From an uncultured Clostridia bacterium (lineage in GTDB: Bacteria > Bacillota > Clostridia > Oscillospirales > Acutalibacteraceae), in NCBI GenBank assembly GCA_945863885.1, contig CAMAZY010000003.1, positions 62,001 to 126,000 of the forward strand: a DNA stretch of 64,000 nt, in the 5' to 3' direction. Both the position numbers and the translations under genes were made by a program. The stretch's first letter is position 1. Each line of letters opens with the position of its first letter. Positions 1 to 9,889 of this stretch are shown here, one piece after another. The notes beneath the pieces were generated by a model, which worked only from the letters and a program-made list of their open reading frames with translations, did no database searches and was not told the origin of the DNA.

Positions 1-1
1 C

Positions 2-1984
2 AAATTCGACGAAAACGGTGGGATTCCGCTTGACGAGGTCGAAAAAGAGGAAAGCATCGTCAAACGCTTCAAGACGGGTGCCATGTCCTACGGCTCGATT
101 TCGCAGGAGGCGCACGAGTGCTTAGCCCGGGCAATGAACGAAATCGGCGGAAAATCGAACTCCGGCGAGGGCGGCGAATTACCGGCAAGGCTCAAATCCG
201 ACTGTTGCAGCGCCATTAAGCAGGTCGCTTCCGGTCGCTTCGGTGTGACGAGCGAATATCTTAACAGCGCAAAGGAAATTCAAATCAAAATGGCGCAGGG
301 CGCAAAGCCCGGCGAGGGCGGTCATCTTCCCGGCAAAAAGGTTTATCCGTGGATTGCCAAAACAAGATATTCGACCCCGGGCGTATCACTGATTTCTCCC
401 CCGCCCCATCATGATATTTATTCTATCGAGGACTTGGCACAGCTTATTTACGACTTAAAGAACGCCAACCGTGACGCAAGAATTTCGGTCAAACTTGTTT
501 CCGAATGCGGCGTCGGTACGATTGCCGCCGGTGTTGCCAAAGCCGGCGCACAGGTTGTCCTCATCTCCGGCTACGACGGCGGAACGGGCGCCGCTCCGAA
601 AAGCTCGATTCACAACGCCGGACTTCCGTGGGAATTGGGCGTTGCGGAAACGCATCAGACACTGATCCAGAACGGACTTCGCTCCCGTGTTATCATCGAA
701 ACCGACGGCAAGCTGATGACAGGCCGTGACGTGGCAATCGCCGCGATGCTCGGAGCCGAGGAATTCGGCTTTGCGACTGCTCCGCTTATCTGCATGGGCT
801 GTATGATGATGAGAGTGTGTAACCTCGACACCTGCCCGGTCGGTATTGCGACACAAAACCCCGAGCTTCGCAAACGCTTCAAGGGCAAAAAGGAATATGT
901 TGTCAACTTCATGTACTTTATCGCCCGTCAGCTTCGTGAAATCATGGCAAAGCTCGGCGTTCGTACGGTCGACGAGCTTGTCGGCAGAAGCGACTTACTG
1001 AAAGTCCGTGACAAAATGATTACCTCCCGTGCGTCCAAGGTTGATATGTCGGCGATTATCAACAATCCCTTTGAGGACAAAGCACAGCTTCATTTTAATC
1101 CCAAGGACGTATTTGACTTCAAGCTTGACGAAACGCTTGACGTAAAGGTGCTTCTTCCGGCTCTCGAACCGCATTTCAAAAAGAAAGAAAAGGCTTCGGT
1201 CAGCACCGAAATTACGAGCACCAACCGTACCGCCGGTACGATTTTGGGTTCGGAAATCACCAAACGGTTCGGCAACACGCTTCCCGAGGACACCTACACC
1301 GTCTCATTCAAAGGCGGAGCCGGTCAGTCGTTCGGCGCGTTCATTCCGAAAGGACTCACGTTACGGGTTGAGGGCGACAGCAACGACTATTTCGGAAAAG
1401 GTCTTTCCGGCGGTAAAATTGCGATTTATCCGCCGAAAAACGCCGTATTCAAGCCCGAAGAAAATATCATCATCGGTAACGTTGCTCTTTACGGCGCCAC
1501 GGCAGGCAGCGCTTTTGTTGCCGGTATCGCCGGTGAACGCTTCTGTGTAAGAAATTCGGGTGCAACGGCGGTTGTTGAGGGTGTCGGCGATCACGGCTGC
1601 GAATACATGACGGGCGGCATGGTTGTTATCCTCGGCGAAACCGGCAAAAACTTTGCCGCCGGTATGAGCGGCGGTATTGCGTATGTTCTTGACGAAAAGC
1701 ACGACCTTTATTTAAAGGTCAACAAGGATATGATCACCATGCAGCTCCTTAAAGAAAAATACGAATTTGAGGAGCTTTTCGACCTGATTTCCCGTCACTA
1801 TAAGGAAACCAAGTCCCCGAAAGCAAAACGGATTCTCGACGACTTCGACTTTTACAAAACGCAGTTCAAGAAAATCGTTCCCGTCGACTACGCAAAAATG
1901 CTTCAGTCCATCTCCGTCATGGAGGAAAAGGGCATGAGCCGTGAGCAGGCGGAAATCGAAGCGTTTTATTCAAGCATAAAGTAA
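2..1984 (+). CDS. gltB: Glutamate synthase large subunit, C-terminal part (5' truncated by window edge)
   Basis: Open reading frame continues upstream of the listed ATG at 83 to the window edge; FMN/3Fe-4S motifs ([35 protein letters not shown]) and C-terminal GXGXG beta-helix ([21 protein letters not shown]). Confidence 0.95.
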   Translation, partial: KFDENGGIPLDEVEKEESIVKRFKTGAMSYGSISQEAHECLARAMNEIGGKSNSGEGGELPARLKSDCCSAIKQVASGRFGVTSEYLNSAKEIQIKMAQGAKPGEGGHLPGKKVYPWIAKTRYSTPGVSLISPPPHHDIYSIEDLAQLIYDLKNANRDARISVKLVSECGVGTIAAGVAKAGAQVVLISGYDGGTGAAPKSSIHNAGLPWELGVAETHQTLIQNGLRSRVIIETDGKLMTGRDVAIAAMLGAEEFGFATAPLICMGCMMMRVCNLDTCPVGIATQNPELRKRFKGKKEYVVNFMYFIARQLREIMAKLGVRTVDELVGRSDLLKVRDKMITSRASKVDMSAIINNPFEDKAQLHFNPKDVFDFKLDETLDVKVLLPALEPHFKKKEKASVSTEITSTNRTAGTILGSEITKRFGNTLPEDTYTVSFKGGAGQSFGAFIPKGLTLRVEGDSNDYFGKGLSGGKIAIYPPKNAVFKPEENIIIGNVALYGATAGSAFVAGIAGERFCVRNSGATAVVEGVGDHGCEYMTGGMVVILGETGKNFAAGMSGGIAYVLDEKHDLYLKVNKDMITMQLLKEKYEFEELFDLISRHYKETKSPKAKRILDDFDFYKTQFKKIVPVDYAKMLQSISVMEEKGMSREQAEIEAFYSSIK

Positions 1985-1996
1985 GGAGGCACAAAA

Positions 1997-3478
1997 ATGG
2001 GTAAAGATACAGGATTTTTAGATTATGAAAGAACCGGCAACCGTTCAGTGCCGCCGCTTGAGCGCATCAAAAATTTCAATGAGTTTCATATTCCGCTCTC
2101 CCCCGAGGAAAGAAAGGAACAGGGTGGCCGCTGTATGAACTGCGGCGTACCGTTCTGTCAGTCGGGCATGGTGCTCTCCGGCATGAGAACCGGCTGTCCG
2201 CTTCACAATCTCATTCCCGAATGGAATGATGAGATTTACAACGGCAACATCGGTCATGCACTGTCCCGGTTACTAAAAACGAACGACTTCCCCGAATTCA
2301 CCGGAAGAGTCTGCCCCGCCCTTTGCGAATGTGCGTGTACCTGCGGCTACAACGGCTCGCCTGTCACCGTCAGATACAACGAGCTTGCCGTGATTGAATA
2401 TGCGTACAAAAACGGGCTGATGAAAAGCGAAGAACCGACGGTCAGAACCGACAAACAGGTCGCCGTTGTCGGCTCGGGTCCTGCCGGTCTTGCCGTAGCG
2501 GACAGACTCAATCAAAGAGGTCACCTTGTCACCGTTTTTGAACGGGACGACCGACCGGGCGGACTTTTAATGTACGGAATCCCGAACATGAAGATTGAAA
2601 AAGACGTTATCGAACGAAGAATCGAGCTAATGAAAAAGCAGGGCGTAAAATTCGAGACGAATTACAATGTCAACAGCAAGTCCAAGGCGCAGAAGCTTCT
2701 TTCCGACTATGATGCCGTTGTGCTTTGCTGCGGCGCGAGAAAGGCAAGAAACATCTTCAAAGAAGAGCAAAAGGCAAAGGGGATCTATTATGCGGTTGAT
2801 TTTCTTGCAAGTACAACGAAAAGTCTGCTTGAAACGAATCTTAAGGACGGTACTTTCATCAGTGCCAAGGATAAAGACGTTGTCATCGTCGGCGGCGGCG
2901 ACACCGGCAACGACTGTGTCGGCACGTCCATCCGTCACGGCGCAAAGAGCGTAACCCAGCTTGAAATGCTTCCCGAACCGCCCGAAGAAAGGCCGGAATC
3001 GAATCCGTGGCCGGAATATCCGAAGTCAAAAAAGACCGACTACGGGCAGGAGGAAGCGATTGCCGTGTTCGGACACGACCCGAGAATATACAGCACAACG
3101 GTCAAGGACATCATAACCGACGAAAACGGAGAAATCAAAAGCCTTATCACCGTCAAGCTCGAGGGCAAAAAAGACCCCGACACCGGCAGACTTCAATTTG
3201 TTCCCGTAGAGGGAAGCGAAACGGAAATCCCGTGTCAGCTTCTTCTGATTGCCGCCGGCTTCTTAGGCTGTGAGGATAAGACAGCGTCCGTCTTTACGGC
3301 AAAGCTGACCAACCGGAATGTCATCGAAGCAAGCGGCTTTCAGACCGAAAACCCGAAGCTGTTCGCCGCCGGTGACTGCAAAAACGGTCAGTCACTTGTT
3401 GTCTGCGCCATAGCGGACGGCAGAGAGTGCGCCAAAGCGGTAGATAATTACCTAATGGGCTACACCAACATGATTTAA
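1997..3478 (+). CDS. gltD: Glutamate synthase small subunit
   Basis: N-terminal Cys-rich Fe-S region (CMNCGVPFCQ...CPALCECACTCGYN), GSGPAGLAVADRL FAD motif; directly follows gltB with RBS aaggaggc. Confidence 0.95.
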   Translation: MGKDTGFLDYERTGNRSVPPLERIKNFNEFHIPLSPEERKEQGGRCMNCGVPFCQSGMVLSGMRTGCPLHNLIPEWNDEIYNGNIGHALSRLLKTNDFPEFTGRVCPALCECACTCGYNGSPVTVRYNELAVIEYAYKNGLMKSEEPTVRTDKQVAVVGSGPAGLAVADRLNQRGHLVTVFERDDRPGGLLMYGIPNMKIEKDVIERRIELMKKQGVKFETNYNVNSKSKAQKLLSDYDAVVLCCGARKARNIFKEEQKAKGIYYAVDFLASTTKSLLETNLKDGTFISAKDKDVVIVGGGDTGNDCVGTSIRHGAKSVTQLEMLPEPPEERPESNPWPEYPKSKKTDYGQEEAIAVFGHDPRIYSTTVKDIITDENGEIKSLITVKLEGKKDPDTGRLQFVPVEGSETEIPCQLLLIAAGFLGCEDKTASVFTAKLTNRNVIEASGFQTENPKLFAAGDCKNGQSLVVCAIADGRECAKAVDNYLMGYTNMI

Positions 3479-3491
3479 AGCAAGCAAATAA

Positions 3492-3535
3492 AGAATCCCG
3501 CAGACAGCAAAAGTTGAAAGCCGTCTGCGGGATTA
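3492..3535 (+). terminator. Hairpin terminator after gltD
   Basis: Perfect inverted repeat AATCCCGCAGAC ... GTCTGCGGGATT. Confidence 0.7.
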
Positions 3536-3576
3536 CTATTGTCTGCGAGTGTGTGTCAATCCGGACAAAAAAGAAA

Positions 3577-3615
3577 AACCTCATTTTCACAGCAATACAC
3601 AATGAAAATGAGGAA
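3577..3615 (-). terminator. Rho-independent terminator after rplL
   Basis: On minus strand CCTCATTTTCA-loop-TGAAAATGAGG followed by TTTTTCTTTTTT. Confidence 0.85.
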
Positions 3616-3630
3616 AAGTTACAAGTAAAC

Positions 3631-4008
3631 TTATTTAAGAGTAGCCTTAGCGCCGACTTCTTCAAGCTTAGCCTTAGCAGCTTCAGCGTCGTCCTTGCTC
3701 ATAGCTTCCTTAAGAACCTTCGGTGCACCGTCAACGGCTTCCTTAGCTTCCTTAAGGCCAAGACCGGTGATCTCACGAACAACCTTGATAACCTTGATCT
3801 TCTCAGCGCCTACTTCGGTAAGCTCAAGATCAAACTCAGTCTTCTCTTCAACAGCAGCGCCTGCGTCAGCAACCGGACCGGCAGCAACAACAGCGGCAGC
3901 GGCGGATACGCCGAATTCATCCTCAACAGCGTGAACGAGATCTGCAAGCTCGAGAACTGTGAGTGTCTTTAACTCTTCAATAATAGCAGTAATTTTTTCT
4001 GATGCCAT
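3631..4008 (-). CDS. rplL: Ribosomal protein bL12 (L7/L12)
   Basis: [47 protein letters not shown]. Confidence 0.98.
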   Translation of the reverse strand: MASEKITAIIEELKTLTVLELADLVHAVEDEFGVSAAAAVVAAGPVADAGAAVEEKTEFDLELTEVGAEKIKVIKVVREITGLGLKEAKEAVDGAPKVLKEAMSKDDAEAAKAKLEEVGAKATLK

Positions 4009-4059
4009 GGTATTTTACCTCCAATGAAAATAAATGTAAAATTTGTTTGCTTCCGTCGC

Positions 4060-4602
4060 TTATTCAGCGGGAGCTTCTTCGGGTGCTGCTTCTTCTGCGG
4101 GAGCAGCTTCGCCGTCCTTGTCAACGATTGCCTGAATAGCACGGGCAAAAGCGGAAATCGGAGCCTGGAATGCGCCGAGAACCTGAGCAAGGAGAACTTC
4201 ACGTGACGGCAGCTTAGCAAGACCGGTCACTTTGGCAACATCGATAACTTCGTTATCAAGGAAGCCGTTTTTGATTACAAAATCTTTGTGTGTGTCGGCG
4301 AACTTGCAAAGAATGCGAGCTGCGGCGACATAATCATCTGCACTTGTGGCAATAGCGGTTGTTCCGTCAAGAACGGTTTCAAGACCGCTCAGCTCGGTTG
4401 AAGCGATTGCAAGACGAAGAAGCGTGTTCTTCACAACCGTGTATTCAACACCGGCCTCACGAAGCTCTTTACGAAGTGCGGTGTCGTCGGTTACGTTGAT
4501 ACCCTTGTAATCTACGATAACGCCTGCGCAAGAAGCGTTGAGTCTTTCAACAAGCTCGGCTACTACCTGCTTTTTCTGTTCCAAAACCTTAGCGCTTGGC
4601 AA
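4060..4602 (-). CDS. rplJ: Ribosomal protein uL10 (probable TTG start)
   Basis: LPSAKVLEQKKQVVAELVERL...VVKNTLLRLA; aggaggtgaattcatcTTG gives a better start than the upstream ATG. Confidence 0.95.
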   Translation of the reverse strand: MPSAKVLEQKKQVVAELVERLNASCAGVIVDYKGINVTDDTALRKELREAGVEYTVVKNTLLRLAIASTELSGLETVLDGTTAIATSADDYVAAARILCKFADTHKDFVIKNGFLDNEVIDVAKVTGLAKLPSREVLLAQVLGAFQAPISAFARAIQAIVDKDGEAAPAEEAAPEEAPAE

Positions 4603-4624
4603 GATGAATTCACCTCCTGAAATA

Positions 4625-4781
4625 TTTATCCCTCGGGTGTACAAAAGGAAAGTGCCTTCCCTTCATAACCGAAGAAAAGGCACAACATTATAGTCAAAAA
4701 ACTTTAATGCTGATTGTTCCTCGGCAGGCGGCATGAGCCTTTAAGTGATACACCTGCTGTCTTAGGGCTGACAGCTTGAAT
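4625..4781 (-). ncRNA. L10 leader (autoregulatory rplJL leader)
   Basis: Between the -10 and rplJ; contains the CTAAGACAGCAGGTG ... CCTGCCGAGG pairing typical of the L10_leader family, then a hairpin (aaggcac...gtgcctt) before rplJ. Confidence 0.8.
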
Positions 4782-4810
4782 ATTATACTACACACGGCAC
4801 GCCGTGTCAA
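4782..4810 (-). promoter_or_regulatory. Sigma-A promoter of rplJL (TTGACA-N17-TATAAT)
   Basis: Perfect consensus hexamers on the minus strand: TTGACA cggcgtgccgtgtgtag TATAAT. Confidence 0.85.
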
Positions 4811-4824
4811 GCATATTTGAAAAA

Positions 4825-5532
4825 TTAGTTTGCTGAAGCGGCGGAACCAACCTTGTTCGGGTTGATTCTTACGCCCGGGCCCATTGTTGCGGAAACAACG
4901 CAGGAACGGATGTACTGACCCTTGGCAGCGGCGGGCTTAGCCTTGATGATAGCGTCAAGAAGCGTATTGAAGTTTTCAAGAAGCTTCTCAGTACCGAAGG
5001 AAGCCTTGCCGATCGGACAGTGAATGATGTTGGTCTTATCAAGACGGTACTCGATCTTACCGGCCTTAGCGTCGGTGACAGCCTGCGCTACGTTCGGCGT
5101 AACGGTACCGGCCTTGGGGCTGGGCATCAATCCGCGCGGACCGAGAACCTTACCGAGACGACCTACAAGACCCATCATGTTCGGTGTTGCAACAGCAACG
5201 TCGAAATCCATGAAACCGCCCTGAATCTGAGCTACGAGATCCTCAGCGCCTACGATATCTGCGCCTGCGGCTTCGGCAGCCTTTGCGTCGTCACCCTTAG
5301 CGAAAACGGCGACACGAACGGTCTTACCGGTTCCGTGCGGAAGAACAACGGCACCTCTGACCTGCTGGTCAGCGTGACGAGAGTCAACGCCGAGGCGGAT
5401 ATGGGCTTCGATGGTTTCGTCGAACTTTGCGGTAGCGGTCTTAACGGCGAGGTCAAGAGCTTCCGCAGATTCAAAAAGTACAGCTTTATCGTAAAGCTTT
5501 ACATTATCAAGATATTTTTTACCATGTTTCAT
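4825..5532 (-). CDS. rplA: Ribosomal protein uL1
   Basis: [15 protein letters not shown]...[37 protein letters not shown]. Confidence 0.98.
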   Translation of the reverse strand: MKHGKKYLDNVKLYDKAVLFESAEALDLAVKTATAKFDETIEAHIRLGVDSRHADQQVRGAVVLPHGTGKTVRVAVFAKGDDAKAAEAAGADIVGAEDLVAQIQGGFMDFDVAVATPNMMGLVGRLGKVLGPRGLMPSPKAGTVTPNVAQAVTDAKAGKIEYRLDKTNIIHCPIGKASFGTEKLLENFNTLLDAIIKAKPAAAKGQYIRSCVVSATMGPGVRINPNKVGSAASAN

Positions 5533-5588
5533 AATCTTATATCCTCCTATAGAGTGGTTAATCGGATTTTTCCTCCCACCCGGAAGCG

Positions 5589-6014
5589 TTAGTCAGCGAC
5601 TACAACGCCCATGCTGCGAGCCGTTCCGGCAATCATGCTCATGGCGGCTTCGATGCTTGCTGCGTTTAAGTCACGCATTTTCTGCTCTGCAATCTTTCTA
5701 ACCTGCTCACCGGTAATTGTTGCGACCTTCGTCTTGTTGGGTACGCCTGAACCGCTTTCGATTCCGCAAGCCTTCTTGATAAGAACGGCTGCCGGCGGAG
5801 TCTTTGTAATGAAAGTAAATGAGTGGTCGGCGTATACTGTGATGACAACGGGGATAATCAGACCGATGTCATTCTTTGTGCGCTCGTTGAATTCCTTGGT
5901 GAAAGCCATGATGTTGACACCGTGCTGACCGAGAGCCGGTCCTACGGGCGGTGCCGGAGTTGCCTTACCTGCGGGAATCTGGAGCTTAATTAAACCTACA
6001 ACCTTTTGAGCCAT
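5589..6014 (-). CDS. rplK: Ribosomal protein uL11
   Basis: [43 protein letters not shown]; start moved to the ATG after ggaggtgc. Confidence 0.97.
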   Translation of the reverse strand: MAQKVVGLIKLQIPAGKATPAPPVGPALGQHGVNIMAFTKEFNERTKNDIGLIIPVVITVYADHSFTFITKTPPAAVLIKKACGIESGSGVPNKTKVATITGEQVRKIAEQKMRDLNAASIEAAMSMIAGTARSMGVVVAD

Positions 6015-6132
6015 TTTTGTTTGCACCTCCAAATATATGTGGTTGATGGCGACTTGACTGAAAATTGACAAGTCTCCCACAGGGGATAAATCCCCTCGCA
6101 TAATTTAAACGGCAATGCCGCAAATTATCGCA

Positions 6133-6705
6133 TTAAAGTGTTGCAACTTCAACCTCGTTGAGACCGACGACGGCGGGCGTTTCTCTTCCGAACATCGAAA
6201 TAAGAACCTCGACCGTTTCGTTTTCAAGGTCGATACTGCTGACGATTCCGGAAAATCCGCTCAGTGAGCCGTCAACAATATTGACAAGGTCTCCTTCCTT
6301 GAAGTTGACTTCGATTCTTCTCTGTTCGATTCCGAGGGAATAAACCTCTTCATCGGTCAGAGGTACCGGTTTGCTTTCGGGACCGACAAAACCCGTGACG
6401 CCTCTTGTGTTACGAATCACATACCAGGCGTCGTCCGTCATGGAAAGCTCTTCGGTGTCGCTGCCCTCCCGGGTCTTATAGACACAGGCAACCTTTACCA
6501 TAACGTAGCCGGGAAGAAGCTTGTGTTCAACTTCCCTTTCCTTACCGTCTTTGATTTCCTTGACCGTCTCCATCGGGATTTTCACCTCGAAGATCTGATC
6601 CTGCATCTGACGGTTTTCAACGACTGTCATAATGTTTGAGGCCACTTTGTTTTCGTAGCCGGAATAGGTGTGTACTACAAACCATTTGGCGTTATTTTCT
6701 GCCAA
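6133..6705 (-). CDS. nusG: Transcription termination/antitermination protein NusG
   Basis: KWFVVHTYSGYENKVASNI...LLPGYVMVKV...VRNTRGVTGFVG. Confidence 0.97.
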   Translation of the reverse strand: MAENNAKWFVVHTYSGYENKVASNIMTVVENRQMQDQIFEVKIPMETVKEIKDGKEREVEHKLLPGYVMVKVACVYKTREGSDTEELSMTDDAWYVIRNTRGVTGFVGPESKPVPLTDEEVYSLGIEQRRIEVNFKEGDLVNIVDGSLSGFSGIVSSIDLENETVEVLISMFGRETPAVVGLNEVEVATL

Positions 6706-6728
6706 TCGTTACACCTCCTGCTTGCTGC

Positions 6729-7277
6729 TTATTCAGCCTTTTGTGTTGTTTCGGCAACCGTTGTTTCCTCGGTCGAAGCTTCTTCGGCTGTTGTCTTTTC
6801 AGCTTCCGTCGTGCTTTCCTCGGATTTTTCGGTCGTCGTATCCTTTTCGCCGGAAGCGGCTGTTGTTGCGCTTTCGTCTTCTTCGTGGTCGTGATCGTGC
6901 TCGTCGGCGGTTGTCGCCTCGGCGGAAGTCGTTGTATCATCACGGCTCGCAAGCTTCTTGAGGCCTGTGATACCGGCGGAAAGTCCCTGATCGATTCCGA
7001 AGATGACAACTGAAACGATTGCAACCACAAGGATTACAACACCTGTACTTTTGAGAACGGTTTTGGCATCGGGCCAGACGATCTTTTTGGACTCCCCTTT
7101 GAAATCCTTGAAGAAACGTTTTGCACCCTTGCCCATACGAACGAAAACGTTCGGCTTATCTGACTTCTTGCCGGAGCCTTTTGCGGCCTTGGCAACCTTC
7201 TCGGCAGCTTTGCTCTCGCCGGTTGCGGTCTTGTCAACCTCGGAGGCCTTGCCGGATTTCTTTTCCTTGTCAGCCAT
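6729..7277 (-). CDS. secE: Preprotein translocase SecE with long Thr/Glu/His-rich C-terminal tail
   Basis: Core FKDFKGESKKIVWPDAKTVLKSTGVVILVVAIVSVVIFGIDQGL; position between rpmG and nusG. Confidence 0.92.
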   Translation of the reverse strand: MADKEKKSGKASEVDKTATGESKAAEKVAKAAKGSGKKSDKPNVFVRMGKGAKRFFKDFKGESKKIVWPDAKTVLKSTGVVILVVAIVSVVIFGIDQGLSAGITGLKKLASRDDTTTSAEATTADEHDHDHEEDESATTAASGEKDTTTEKSEESTTEAEKTTAEEASTEETTVAETTQKAE

Positions 7278-7295
7278 TAACGTTACCTCCCCGTA

Positions 7296-7445
7296 TTATT
7301 TTGTTTCTCTGTGGAGAGTGTGCTTCCTGCAGAATCTGCAGTACTTGTTCATCTCCAGCCTGTCAGGACTATTCTTTTTGTTTTTCATAGTGTTGTAGTT
7401 GCGCTGCTTACACTCGGTGCAAGCCAAAGTAACGCGTACTCTCAT
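7296..7445 (-). CDS. rpmG: Ribosomal protein bL33
   Basis: [52 protein letters not shown] ggaggtgc. Confidence 0.96.
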   Translation of the reverse strand: MRVRVTLACTECKQRNYNTMKNKKNSPDRLEMNKYCRFCRKHTLHRETK

Positions 7446-7554
7446 GAACGGCACCTCCATTATAGGATTATTTGGCTTCGGACGGGTTGTCCGAACGTAA
7501 GACCTCCCTCCGTTAAAGGGCACAAAAATAAAGCCCTCTACAAGAGGTAGATTG

Positions 7555-7583
7555 ATTCTACCACACATTGACGTTTCCGTCAA
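7555..7583 (-). promoter_or_regulatory. Promoter for rpmG-secE-nusG-rplKA (TTGACG-N17-TAGAAT)
   Basis: TTGACGgaaacgtcaatgtgtggTAGAAT on minus strand. Confidence 0.7.
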
Positions 7584-7608
7584 GAGTTTTTTCAAAGTTT
7601 TCAGAAGT

Positions 7609-7865
7609 TTATTTTAAGTCGAGTTCGCCGCCGAAATCGCTGTCCGCCCGGATATTCGGCTCGTAGTTTTCGTTCTGCCATACCTTGACGTAGTCAATAA
7701 GAAAGTCGCTGTTTTCTCCGCTGAAAGAACCGATCTTCTGTCCGTGCGGTCCGTATTCGTTGCCCGCATCGATTTCAACCGTCAGGCGTAAAAACTCCTT
7801 GACCTTTGACACGCCGCCGTAAGAGCCGCACTGAGGATTTTTTTAGCGTTTTGAAAGCGTTTCAT
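7609..7865 (-). pseudogene. Internally deleted secreted glycosidase (GH16-like) remnant
   Basis: RBS (aaaggagat) and signal-peptide-like start MKRFQNAKKILSAALTAA, then out-of-frame C-terminal GH16-like segment LRLTVEIDAGNEYGPHGQKIGSFSGENSDFLIDYVKVWQNENYEP. Confidence 0.65.
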
Positions 7866-7934
7866 TTTCTTCGGATCTCCTTTGCTTTATCATTTATAGG
7901 TAGTGTACAGGAAAATGAGGAAAAAAAACAACGG

Positions 7935-9431
7935 TCAGTTAGTAAAAAGCCGGCTGTAAAGCAGATCGAAAAAGGCTCCGGCTTCGCTGTCGGGCAGATA
8001 TGTCGGATATATCACCGTGTTCCCCTTAACGGTCATACGGTCAACTCTGCGGATTTCGCCCGTCACACCGTCTTTGTATTCACAGTAATATACCTCGTCC
8101 CATTTTTCGTCGGACTTATCAAGCTTAATAGTGTTTTTGTATTCCATATCCGAAACGGCATTTTCAATATAGTGGTTTCTCATTGATGGGCTGTCGCTGA
8201 CAAAAACCTGATACCGGATCTCCCAGACGTCATTTTCACAGGCATCGTCTGCGCAATAGGATATTACAGTATACTTCTGAAAGAATCTTGTTGCGTCACA
8301 ATCGAATGAATCTTTCGCCGTCTGTTTGTCGCAGCCGAAGTCGGAAACAGAAACCAGTGCTTCTTCTTTCGTCAGCATTTTGTCCTTTACCGAAGCGGAC
8401 AGACTGCTTCCTGTCAACATTGACACAGCCGAAACGGCGGCGAACACGCATACCGCACCGAGTGCGGCAAGAGCCCGTCTTTTTCGATAGTGATAAAGCG
8501 GCAGGTCAAAGCCCTTGCCGGTCAGGGCGGCATAAACGAAAATGGCGGCAGGCAAAGAAAAGAACATACTGCAAACCGCACGGTAGGAAGTATCAAAATA
8601 TCCGCCGTCAAAATAAATATACACCCCGAAAAGCAGCATACAACCGCAACTATATACAGCGTTTTTGATACGGTATTGTTTTTCGGCCTGTCTGATATCT
8701 AAAAACTCAATTCTTTCGTTTCTGTCGATATGCCGCTTTTGCTTTGTGTACCAGCAAAGAAAAAACGTAGTAAGAAAAGCCAGAGAAATCAGCCACATCA
8801 GCAAAATCGCAAGATCTGTAATGTTTTCGGAATTAAAAAGTGTGAATTTGCCCAGACTGACGTCAGACAACACATCAACCATAACAAAGCTAAGATAGAA
8901 CAGCGGCCATGCCATCATTTCAATGATATTTCTTTTCACATTTTTTCTCGCCGCAAAGGAAAGCGTCTGACGGTCGTCGGTCATAATCGGATCGGCGTTT
9001 TTGTCCAAAGTACGGAAGATATATAACTCGTCGATCTCCTTGTCAAAGGCCGCAAGCTTCCACCCGGCGCCCTTACAAAGCTCAACAAACTCTTTATTCA
9101 GCCCGTCGGAGCGGCTTTCGTCCTTAAAAACCACGCAGGAATAGCGGACAGTTCTCGGCTCGCTCTTTTCGAAGTAAAATTTATTCCGGTTAAACTCCCG
9201 AAGCCGAAGCCCCTCTTTTTCTGCATTTTCAAGGTACTGCTCCAAAGCGGTGAGCTCGGTATAATCGTAATTCACCGTGCGCTTGACGGGGTCGTACTCG
9301 TAGTCGGATTCTTCCCGGTATTCGTCGGGGTCGAAACCGGCATCAATATCGGTATCAAAATCGGGATTATAATGGTAGACAGCGTTTTCGCTATCCTTGT
9401 TTTCAAATTCCACAAAAGTCACTCCTTTCAT
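7935..9431 (-). CDS. DUF2812-type membrane protein
   Basis: N-terminal soluble domain plus several TM segments, cotranscribed with a PadR regulator (overlapping start/stop). Confidence 0.65.
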   Translation of the reverse strand: MKGVTFVEFENKDSENAVYHYNPDFDTDIDAGFDPDEYREESDYEYDPVKRTVNYDYTELTALEQYLENAEKEGLRLREFNRNKFYFEKSEPRTVRYSCVVFKDESRSDGLNKEFVELCKGAGWKLAAFDKEIDELYIFRTLDKNADPIMTDDRQTLSFAARKNVKRNIIEMMAWPLFYLSFVMVDVLSDVSLGKFTLFNSENITDLAILLMWLISLAFLTTFFLCWYTKQKRHIDRNERIEFLDIRQAEKQYRIKNAVYSCGCMLLFGVYIYFDGGYFDTSYRAVCSMFFSLPAAIFVYAALTGKGFDLPLYHYRKRRALAALGAVCVFAAVSAVSMLTGSSLSASVKDKMLTKEEALVSVSDFGCDKQTAKDSFDCDATRFFQKYTVISYCADDACENDVWEIRYQVFVSDSPSMRNHYIENAVSDMEYKNTIKLDKSDEKWDEVYYCEYKDGVTGEIRRVDRMTVKGNTVIYPTYLPDSEAGAFFDLLYSRLFTN

Positions 9432-9745
9432 CTCAGTCCCTCCATAATCTCCCTGCCGTCGTTTGACAGGCGGCTGAGTCTTTCATATTCCTCCCGAAGA
9501 GCGGCTTTGCCGTTTTCGGTGATGATGTAGCGTTTTGTGCCCAAAGTTGCGTCCGTTCGCCGGATCAGTCCGTTCTGGGCGAACTTATCAAGCATGGTAT
9601 AAAGCGTGCCCGGACCAATTGTGACCCGTGAGCCGGAAATCTCTTTTACGGCGTTCATAATCTCGGCTCCATACCGCTCCTTTGTCAGCGCAAGCAAAAC
9701 ATAATACATCGGCTCTGACAAAGTCTGCAAGGCTTTTCGTGGCAT
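9428..9745 (-). CDS. PadR family transcriptional regulator
   Basis: LSEPMYYVLLALTKERYGAEIMNAVKEISGSRVTIGPGTLYTMLDKFAQNGLIRR. Confidence 0.92.
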   Translation of the reverse strand: MPRKALQTLSEPMYYVLLALTKERYGAEIMNAVKEISGSRVTIGPGTLYTMLDKFAQNGLIRRTDATLGTKRYIITENGKAALREEYERLSRLSNDGREIMEGLR

Positions 9746-9770
9746 CGTGCCGCCCTCCTTTCCCGTCGGA

Positions 9771-9827
9771 TTATCGTTACACGATATTTCACGGTTTCAT
9801 TATAATATCGTTACTCGATATTGTCAA
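9771..9827 (-). promoter_or_regulatory. Autoregulatory promoter/operator of PadR operon
   Basis: TTGACA-[ATATCGAGTAACGATAT]-TATAAT with the palindrome exactly filling the 17-bp spacer, and a second copy (AATATCGTGTAACGATAA) downstream of the -10. Confidence 0.8.
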
Positions 9828-9889
9828 GTTGTGCGGCAAAAAATTCTGAAAAGTACAGACCTTTCACAGGCAAGCCGTCGGTTGTCATA

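Noticed and set aside
5020-5592. 190-aa plus-strand ORF
   Set aside because: Antisense shadow of rplA.
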